From NCBI GenBank assembly GCA_902612125.1, contig CACMBV010000020.1, forward strand, positions 1 to 38,658: 38,658 nucleotides of DNA, read 5' to 3'. Origin of the DNA: an uncultured Verrucomicrobiota bacterium (lineage in GTDB: Bacteria > Verrucomicrobiota > Verrucomicrobiia > Opitutales > Seribacteraceae). How positions within the stretch are numbered: the first letter of the stretch is position 1; every line of letters begins with the position of its first letter. A program made the position numbers and the translations under genes. Positions 28,523 to 35,792 of this stretch are shown here, piece by piece. The notes beneath the pieces were generated by a model that worked only from the letters and a program-made list of their open reading frames with translations, had not been told where the DNA came from and did not search any database.

Positions 28523-29367
28523 CCTAAGGGGATATTATCAATCAGACGGATTTTGTCCACCCAGACAGCAATCACCAGCATCGAACGGCCCAATTCAATT
28601 TCCTTCTCCGGCTTCATATTCTCCCGGTCGACCACCTCGGCGTAATTTACCCGTATCAAACTACCAGACCGTAGCACCGTCATCAGTTCCGCTCTTACAC
28701 GGTCAACATTACGGATTCCTTTTTCATCCACCAACTGCTTCCCGGCCAGTAGGGACCGATAAATCAGGAGAGCATCCTGTCTTTGCCGATCATTGAGATA
28801 GGAATTACGGGAACTCATGGCCAGACCGTCTTGTTCCCGTATGGTGGGACCCGTAACCACTTCGATCGGGAAATGCAAATCCAGAATCATCCGCTTGAGC
28901 ACCACCACCTGCTGGGCATCCTTTTGGCCCAGGGCCACATAGGACGGGCGGACAAGATTAAAGAGCTTGGCACAAATGGTGGCAACCCCCTTGAAATGGG
29001 TGGGACGTGCCTCTCCGCACAATCCCCGACTTACTCCTTCTTCCGAGACATAGGTACTGGCTTCCAGGGGATAAATTTCATCGGTTTGCGGGGCAAAAAT
29101 ATAATCAACCTTTCTTTGTCCGCAAAGTTCCAGATCCCGTTCCATATTGCGGGGATATTTTTCCAGATCCTCCCCAACCCCAAATTGAGCCGGATTGACA
29201 AAAATCGAAAGAATCAGGATGTCGGAGCGTTCACGAATCAAATCGATCAAGGAAAGATGTCCGTCGTGCAGACATCCCATAGTGGGAACAAAACCGATCT
29301 TTTTCCCTTCCTTTTCCAATCGCAGTGCGAGTTGCTGAATTTCTTTGATGGGGGTGATGACTTCCAT
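28519..29367 (-). CDS. panC: Pantoate--beta-alanine ligase (pantothenate synthetase)
   Basis: PanC joins pantoate and beta-alanine to pantothenate using ATP. The 282-residue protein carries the nucleotidyltransferase motif VPTMGCLHDGHLSLI, YVALGQKDAQQVVVLKRM and the KMSKS-like LAMSSRNSYL. It starts 22 bases after proS and overlaps nadB by four bases, giving proS-panC-nadB-panE. Two steps of pantothenate synthesis (PanE, PanC) therefore flank the NAD gene. Confidence 0.96.
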   Translation of the reverse strand: MEVITPIKEIQQLALRLEKEGKKIGFVPTMGCLHDGHLSLIDLIRERSDILILSIFVNPAQFGVGEDLEKYPRNMERDLELCGQRKVDYIFAPQTDEIYPLEASTYVSEEGVSRGLCGEARPTHFKGVATICAKLFNLVRPSYVALGQKDAQQVVVLKRMILDLHFPIEVVTGPTIREQDGLAMSSRNSYLNDRQRQDALLIYRSLLAGKQLVDEKGIRNVDRVRAELMTVLRSGSLIRVNYAEVVDRENMKPEKEIELGRSMLVIAVWVDKIRLIDNIPLG

Positions 29368-29389
29368 GGGGCAGGTCGGGCTCTGCTAG

Positions 29390-30904
29390 TTAGTAAGATT
29401 TAGCAAGGACGACCCGGCCGGGGCTTCGGTTGCCGCTGAAAATACAGGTTCCAAATTTGCCGGTCTCTTCCGGAATGCAACGGACTGTCACTTTGAGATC
29501 ATTTTTCAATTGTTCTTCCCACTGAGGGTCACGATCCCAATGAGCCAGGGCGAACCCACCATGAATTTCCGGTTTCGATTTATTCTCGGGGGTAAAGTAT
29601 GCATATAGATCTTCCTTACTATCGACGGTCACTGTGTTTTCTTCACGAAAAGCAAGGGCCCGTGCAAAAAGGTTAGCTTGCACCTCTTCGAGTATATTGG
29701 GCACTTGCTCAACGAATGATTGACGCTCCATTCCTTCGCGTTGGGCTCCCTGATCACGACGGCCCACAAAAACAGTTCCTTTTTCAAGATCACGGGGACC
29801 GATTTCAATGGTCAGAGGGATTCCCTTTTTTACCCAGCTCCAATATTTTTCACCTCCGCGTAGATCCCGGTCATCCACATCCACACGAAGCGAACCACCT
29901 GAAAAGCTTAGAGCCCGTAATTCCTTGGCTATTTCTTCACACGCTTCTATTACCTGAGCACGGGTTTCCTCTTTGGGTGTTACCGGAAGGATTACCACAT
30001 GGGTAGGGGCCATTTTGGGAGGAACCACGAGACCATCATCATCGGCATGGGTCATGATCATTCCCCCGATCAGGCGAGTGGATACCCCCCAGGAGGTGGT
30101 CCAGCCAAACTCCTCTTTTCCTAAGACGCTTTGAAATTTGATACCACAGGCTTTGGAAAAGTTCTGTCCGAGAAAATGGGATGTTCCGGCCTGCAGGGCT
30201 TTCCGGTCCTGCATCATCGCCTCGATGCAAAGAGTACACTCCGCACCAGGGAAACGCTCAGACTCAGTCTTTTCTCCACAAATCACGGGCATCGCCAGCC
30301 AGTTCTCCGCAAAATCAGCGTATGTCCTGAGCATTAGACGGGTCTCCTCCATTGCTTCCTCCGCAGAAGAATGAACGGTATGTCCCTCCTGCCAGAGAAA
30401 TTCCGCGGTGCGGAGAAACAAGCGGGGACGCATTTCCCAGCGAACCACATTGGCCCATTGATTGATCAACAAAGGAAGATCCCGGTATGACTGAACCCAA
30501 CGGGCGAATAATTCCCCGATAATGGTTTCAGAGGTGGGGCGGACAATCAGCGGTTCGTCCAATTCACCCGCTGGTTGAAGAATCCCGTCCGCATCGGCTT
30601 CGAGACGGGAATGAGTAACCACTGCACATTCTTTGGCGAATCCATCGATATGTTCGGCTTCCCTTTGCAGGAAACTTTTGGGAATAAAGAGAGGGAAGTA
30701 AGCATTCTTATGCCCGGTCTCTTTGAACATTGAATCGAGGGAATCACGGATATTTTCCCAGATGCCATAACCCCACGGCTTGATCACCATGCACCCGCGA
30801 ACGGGAGTATTCTCCGCCAAATCGGCAGCTTTAACAACTTGTTGGTACCACTCAGGATAATCTTCCTTGCGAGTGGGTGAAATGGCATTGCGTGGTTTTC
30901 CCAT
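29390..30904 (-). CDS. proS: Prolyl-tRNA synthetase, archaeal/eukaryotic-like short form
   Basis: A class II synthetase that charges tRNA-Pro. At 504 residues it lacks the long INS editing insert of typical bacterial ProRS (about 570). It follows the archaeal-like plan: KPWGYGIWENI near the start, motif 2 WANVVRWEMRPRLFLRTAEFLWQEGHT, then GVSTRLIGGMIMTHADDDGLVVPP, an anticodon-binding domain and a ...AKSY C-terminal tail. This form is known in several bacterial groups. It is the first gene of the proS-panC-nadB-panE run and is divergent from eno across a 171-bp gap. Confidence 0.96.
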   Translation of the reverse strand: MGKPRNAISPTRKEDYPEWYQQVVKAADLAENTPVRGCMVIKPWGYGIWENIRDSLDSMFKETGHKNAYFPLFIPKSFLQREAEHIDGFAKECAVVTHSRLEADADGILQPAGELDEPLIVRPTSETIIGELFARWVQSYRDLPLLINQWANVVRWEMRPRLFLRTAEFLWQEGHTVHSSAEEAMEETRLMLRTYADFAENWLAMPVICGEKTESERFPGAECTLCIEAMMQDRKALQAGTSHFLGQNFSKACGIKFQSVLGKEEFGWTTSWGVSTRLIGGMIMTHADDDGLVVPPKMAPTHVVILPVTPKEETRAQVIEACEEIAKELRALSFSGGSLRVDVDDRDLRGGEKYWSWVKKGIPLTIEIGPRDLEKGTVFVGRRDQGAQREGMERQSFVEQVPNILEEVQANLFARALAFREENTVTVDSKEDLYAYFTPENKSKPEIHGGFALAHWDRDPQWEEQLKNDLKVTVRCIPEETGKFGTCIFSGNRSPGRVVLAKSY

Positions 30905-30993
30905 GATTTAAGATTGGTAATCTTTATAGCTCCCTCTCTTGAAAATTGCGAGAATCAAGCGTTCATTCCGGCTTCAGATTAATGCGAAGACTT

Positions 30994-31022
30994 TTGACAA
31001 AATCGGCGGTACTCTCATGATA
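30994..31022 (+). promoter_or_regulatory. Candidate sigma70-type promoter of eno
   Basis: A consensus -35 TTGACA (30994-30999) is followed after 16 bases by CATGAT (31016-31021), a 4/6 match to TATAAT, leaving about 50 bases to the enolase ATG. It lies in the 171-bp region divergent from proS. Only the -35 box is strong, so this is a tentative assignment by eye. Confidence 0.35.
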
Positions 31023-31036
31023 TCAGTTTTTTCTAA

Positions 31037-32350
<1,314 letters not shown>

Positions 32351-32367
32351 AAGCTTACACTTCATGT

Positions 32368-32397
32368 CCATTCAGGAGAACCGACCCTGAATGGTTT
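32368..32397 (+). terminator. Hairpin downstream of eno, possible terminator
   Basis: CCATTCAGG (32368-32376) and CCTGAATGG (32386-32394) form a perfect nine-base-pair stem with a nine-base loop, 18 bases after the enolase stop. Only TTT follows before the sequence turns GC-rich, so as an intrinsic terminator it is weak; it could instead stabilise the mRNA end. Confidence 0.5.
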
Positions 32398-32433
32398 GGC
32401 TCCCATTTTCTTACCTGATTTGAATTCCTAGGT

Positions 32434-33648
32434 ATGCACCCGACTGCCCTCATTCCATCCTTCCCGAATGCTCTAGAGGACTGGTGGTGGATGCAGGCAT
32501 GTCAGAAATGGCCGCAATTAAATGAAGATAAATTACTCCATCTTATCCGGAAGGAAATTGTCCAGCAGAGTGACCGCTTTACTAAATTCCGCGATTTCGA
32601 TGAGGAAGCATATGGGAAACGCGATCTTTCGATTTTAGCCTACGGAAATTTCTATTTTCCCCGAACCTGGACTGCGATGTCATTTGCCTTGGCCGAGGCT
32701 TTCCATTTCCGGGGATGGAATCCGCCTCAGAAAGGCCCGGTCAAAATTCTAGACTTGGGCTCGGGCACGGGAGCAAGTGGTCTGTCCTGCCTGCACTATC
32801 TTCATAGTCAGTGCATTGAGAACCATTTGCAATTGGAAGCCCTTGATTATTCAAGCAAGAGTCTCGTATTTGTAAAGAAACTGCATTCGGCCAATCATGG
32901 GCTTTGGCCGGACAGTCGAATTAGCACGACCCGTATGGATTTGAATTTTGCATTCGATGAAAAGAACCGGAAAAGATACGATCTGATCCTGCTTGGGTAC
33001 TCCTTAAATGAATTACTGGATGAGGAGGGTGATGATTCAAATTACAGACAACTGCTATTTTGCCTACCCTCTTTGCTCAAGAAGAAAGGTTTGGTGATTA
33101 TTACCGAACCCGCTCAGGCTGAAATTTGCCATGCCCTCCATCAAAACTGTGCCAAGCTGACGAAAGAAGATCCAATTGTCTCTCTCCATGCCCCTTATTT
33201 CAATGGAATGACTTGTCCTTTGGCGGAGAAACAATCGAAATATTTCAGTCATGAAGTCAGGAAAATGAACCCACCGTTGATAATGGATAAAATTAACCGC
33301 CCGCTCAACCTCGAGGTTCGCGAAATCAAATTTGCTTTATCCATCCTTGGTACCAATAAGCCAAAGGATTTGGGCCATCGCCAACAAGTCTGCCGAATCA
33401 TCAGTCCAGTCAAAAAACGCAAAGGAACGGTTTCATTTATCGGTATGGCGGGTAATGGAGAGGAATACACTTATGAATTTCAAAGGCGTAACCTGCAAAA
33501 AGAGGAATTAAAGAATCTCTTATGCCTGAATCGTGGCGATATTCTAAAGCTTTCAGACATTCAGATGAATCCCGACCGTTCGAATAGGATCCGTTTGCAA
33601 AAGATGGAACAAATTTCTCCCCTTTTTATGCCCCGATTTGAAGTGTAA
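32434..33648 (+). CDS. Rsm22-like SAM-dependent methyltransferase
   Basis: A 404-residue protein with a class I methyltransferase core: LDLGSGTGASGLSCL (about 106-120) as the SAM loop, LEALDYSS as motif II and YDLILLGYSLNELL as motif III/IV. N-terminal FPRTWTAMSFALAEA and C-terminal GHRQQVCRIISPVKKRKG resemble the Rsm22/METTL17 family linked to small ribosomal subunit assembly. In that family a cysteine-rich segment (AxCPHxxxCPL) holds a 4Fe-4S cluster; here the matching segment is HAPYFNGMTCPL, which keeps only the second cysteine, and the following WC(H/F)-type site reads KYFSHE. The cluster is therefore probably lost or remodelled. The family assignment is from motifs by eye. Confidence 0.68.
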   Translation: MHPTALIPSFPNALEDWWWMQACQKWPQLNEDKLLHLIRKEIVQQSDRFTKFRDFDEEAYGKRDLSILAYGNFYFPRTWTAMSFALAEAFHFRGWNPPQKGPVKILDLGSGTGASGLSCLHYLHSQCIENHLQLEALDYSSKSLVFVKKLHSANHGLWPDSRISTTRMDLNFAFDEKNRKRYDLILLGYSLNELLDEEGDDSNYRQLLFCLPSLLKKKGLVIITEPAQAEICHALHQNCAKLTKEDPIVSLHAPYFNGMTCPLAEKQSKYFSHEVRKMNPPLIMDKINRPLNLEVREIKFALSILGTNKPKDLGHRQQVCRIISPVKKRKGTVSFIGMAGNGEEYTYEFQRRNLQKEELKNLLCLNRGDILKLSDIQMNPDRSNRIRLQKMEQISPLFMPRFEV

Positions 33649-33688
33649 AGTTATAAACGAAAAACAAGGATAGCACTGGCAGGCTTTC

Positions 33689-34693
33689 CTACTTCTGCTC
33701 AATCACCTTTATCTCAAAATCCCGGGTACCCTTGACGTCCCCAACCACCGTGCGAAAACGTTGTTTGGTACGCAAAGCCTGTAACATAGCCTGCTGATTA
33801 AGCTTTTTCATGAAAGAAGGTGGACGGGGAAAAGCAGTGATCAATTCAGATGTGACAATTAAGGTACTCAGTTCCACGCTCATGGTACGACTGAAACCCT
33901 CCTGCAGGGCAAAACAAAGTTGCCCGGGAATTAACCGATTGGTTTCACTTTCCATCATGCAGGTAATTTCTCCGAGTAATCCAATAATTTTCAATCCACC
34001 ATTGGTGGTCACCCCAGCCATGAACACAAACGGATCCCTGGAAGAAAGTTCACACTCGGTGAGCGGGGATTTTAATTGGATCGAACCATTCCTCCTCGTT
34101 TGATGAAATAAATAAGAGCCTGAATTGAGATGGATAAAATTTGGTCCTGCAAGTTCAAAACTGGAAGCATCCAAAGAGCGGAACACGATTGGCTCTTTGT
34201 ATCCAATTACCTCGATACCTCCCTTGGGCAAAACAGTCAGCCTCCGACCTATACCGATAGGATCATTGTCGGAAAGTTGGACCCGCTCAGTCCAGGTATT
34301 TTTGGAAATGATGCGCCCGAAGAACTGAGAAACCGAAAAATCCTTGGGTTCATCCTCAAGGGGTAAAAAGCCCGAAGGATCCATAACCGGTTTCAGTTTG
34401 CTCCGGGTGTATTTGGCTACAATGGATCGTCCCTTAGCGATCCGTAATTGTTTTTCCACTTGTATCCGAAGGGGGTGATTGCGTGAGGTTTCCTTTAAAA
34501 TCCCCATAGCCTTATTCAAAGTGGCGATAGCTTCACCGAAATCTTCTCGTTCGATCTGCTTTTCGCTTAATTTAATAAGCTCAAGAGCGGTTGAATGAAA
34601 TGATGTTGATTGAGAAAAGACGGATGCGAAAGGTACAAGTGCCAACCATAAGCAGATTAGAAAATATTGAAAAAAAATCTGCTTAGAAGGCAT
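33689..34693 (-). CDS. Secreted FecR-like protein with N-terminal TPR-like helices
   Basis: A 334-residue exported protein. It starts with a signal peptide (MPSKQIFFQYFLICLWLALV, ending near residue 28), then a TPR-like helical part (about 30-95, EREDFGEAIATLNKAM). The rest is beta-rich and FecR-like (about 150-270: GGIEVIGYKEPIVF, FIHLNSGSYLF, GGLKIIGLLGEI). It ends with a helical segment (SFMKKLNQQAMLQALRTKQ). FecR-like proteins beside large repeat proteins recur in verrucomicrobial genomes, as I recall, with unknown roles. The start overlaps the barrel gene's 3' end by 11 bases, so the two are translated together. It lacks a sigma factor partner, so classical FecR-FecI signalling is not indicated. 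Confidence 0.6.
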   Translation of the reverse strand: MPSKQIFFQYFLICLWLALVPFASVFSQSTSFHSTALELIKLSEKQIEREDFGEAIATLNKAMGILKETSRNHPLRIQVEKQLRIAKGRSIVAKYTRSKLKPVMDPSGFLPLEDEPKDFSVSQFFGRIISKNTWTERVQLSDNDPIGIGRRLTVLPKGGIEVIGYKEPIVFRSLDASSFELAGPNFIHLNSGSYLFHQTRRNGSIQLKSPLTECELSSRDPFVFMAGVTTNGGLKIIGLLGEITCMMESETNRLIPGQLCFALQEGFSRTMSVELSTLIVTSELITAFPRPPSFMKKLNQQAMLQALRTKQRFRTVVGDVKGTRDFEIKVIEQK

Positions 34694-35768
34694 AATTTAT
34701 GCCGAAAGCCACCCCACCGAGAAAATTCTTGTAGTTGACAATATCCTCAGATTTTCCGATATCATTGGTCTTCTTAAGAGTGTAGTTTGAAAGGGCTGTA
34801 AGATTTAACCATTCTTTTAGGGAATAAGAAAAGTTTAAACCAAAACTGGTATTAATGTCTTCCCTACCAGTATATCTGCCCTCGGTGTAAACAGATTTGG
34901 AGAAAATGAAATTCGGCATCGCTAAAAGCTTTTCTGATAGTGGATACATGTAAGTAAGACCAATTTGATGATTCCATGAATCTTGCACATTGGTTGGCCG
35001 GGTTATTGCTGGATCTTTTCCATCTCTAACAAGATGATCATATAAAAGTATTGCAGTCGCATCAGAAACACCTGCAGACCTTAGCGATGCAAGATATTCA
35101 CTTCCTTCGGAAATAGACAACCCTGCACCTACAGAAGTTGTAAGTGTAGATCCATTAGAAAAAGAAAATTGCTTTTCGAAGGAAAACGAAGGCGAATTAA
35201 TATAAATATCGCTCTTGTTGTTCCTAAAATCGATGGGACGAAAATAAGTATGAGAAAATCTCAGAACAAAATCCTTAGGTAAAACAAAGGGAAAGGACAA
35301 AGAGGCGATCTGCGAATCTGCGTCCAAATACTTCAATTCGGATCCTTGGTCTTTAACAATGTCGTAATAAGTTCTACTATGACTAAGGTATAAGGAGGGT
35401 GTAAGTAACACCTCATCGCCGAGTGCGTATTCTCCCAAACCAAGATTAAATCCTAGTGTAAATGAGGTTAAAAAACCATCCTCCCAAACTTTAGCATCGT
35501 CGGCTGAAGCAAGCGGATTGGAACTATAATTATAATTTGCAGAAAACCCCAAGTTAGGTGAAAAAATCGATTCTCGCTTGTCAACAATTCGCTGTGTTCC
35601 CAGAGGGTCACCAGTGTCAGCTTGCTCCAACACACCATCGAAGAGACTTGAATCAAAAAGACTCGCATCTATCCCGTCAGGGATTTCTGCAACCTCTGCT
35701 GAGCCGGTATCTTGACCGGCAACGACTACGAATGAAAAAATGAATGCAAGACATAAGAAAAACTTCAT
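34683..35768 (-). CDS. Outer-membrane beta-barrel protein
   Basis: A 361-residue precursor with a signal peptide (MKFFLCLAFIFSFVVVAG), an acidic 55-residue linker, and then strands of alternating hydrophobic and aromatic residues (FLTSFTLGFNLGL, VLLTPSLYLSHSRTYY, FVLRFSHTYFRP, FGLNFSYSLKEWLNLTALSNYTL). It ends in FGINYAF, whose terminal Phe is the signal read by the BAM complex, so the protein is expected in the outer membrane. No specific barrel family is recognised. It lies 24 bases downstream of the giant repeat protein and overlaps the FecR-like gene, forming one cassette. A role in exporting or anchoring the giant protein is a guess from position. Confidence 0.65.
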   Translation of the reverse strand: MKFFLCLAFIFSFVVVAGQDTGSAEVAEIPDGIDASLFDSSLFDGVLEQADTGDPLGTQRIVDKRESIFSPNLGFSANYNYSSNPLASADDAKVWEDGFLTSFTLGFNLGLGEYALGDEVLLTPSLYLSHSRTYYDIVKDQGSELKYLDADSQIASLSFPFVLPKDFVLRFSHTYFRPIDFRNNKSDIYINSPSFSFEKQFSFSNGSTLTTSVGAGLSISEGSEYLASLRSAGVSDATAILLYDHLVRDGKDPAITRPTNVQDSWNHQIGLTYMYPLSEKLLAMPNFIFSKSVYTEGRYTGREDINTSFGLNFSYSLKEWLNLTALSNYTLKKTNDIGKSEDIVNYKNFLGGVAFGINYAF

Positions 35769-35792
35769 GAAATTTTAGATTTATCTAGATTT

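Noticed and set aside
28783..29403. 206-residue open frame on the plus strand
   Set aside because: It is opposite panC, whose family motifs are clear; the frame has no motif or start signal.
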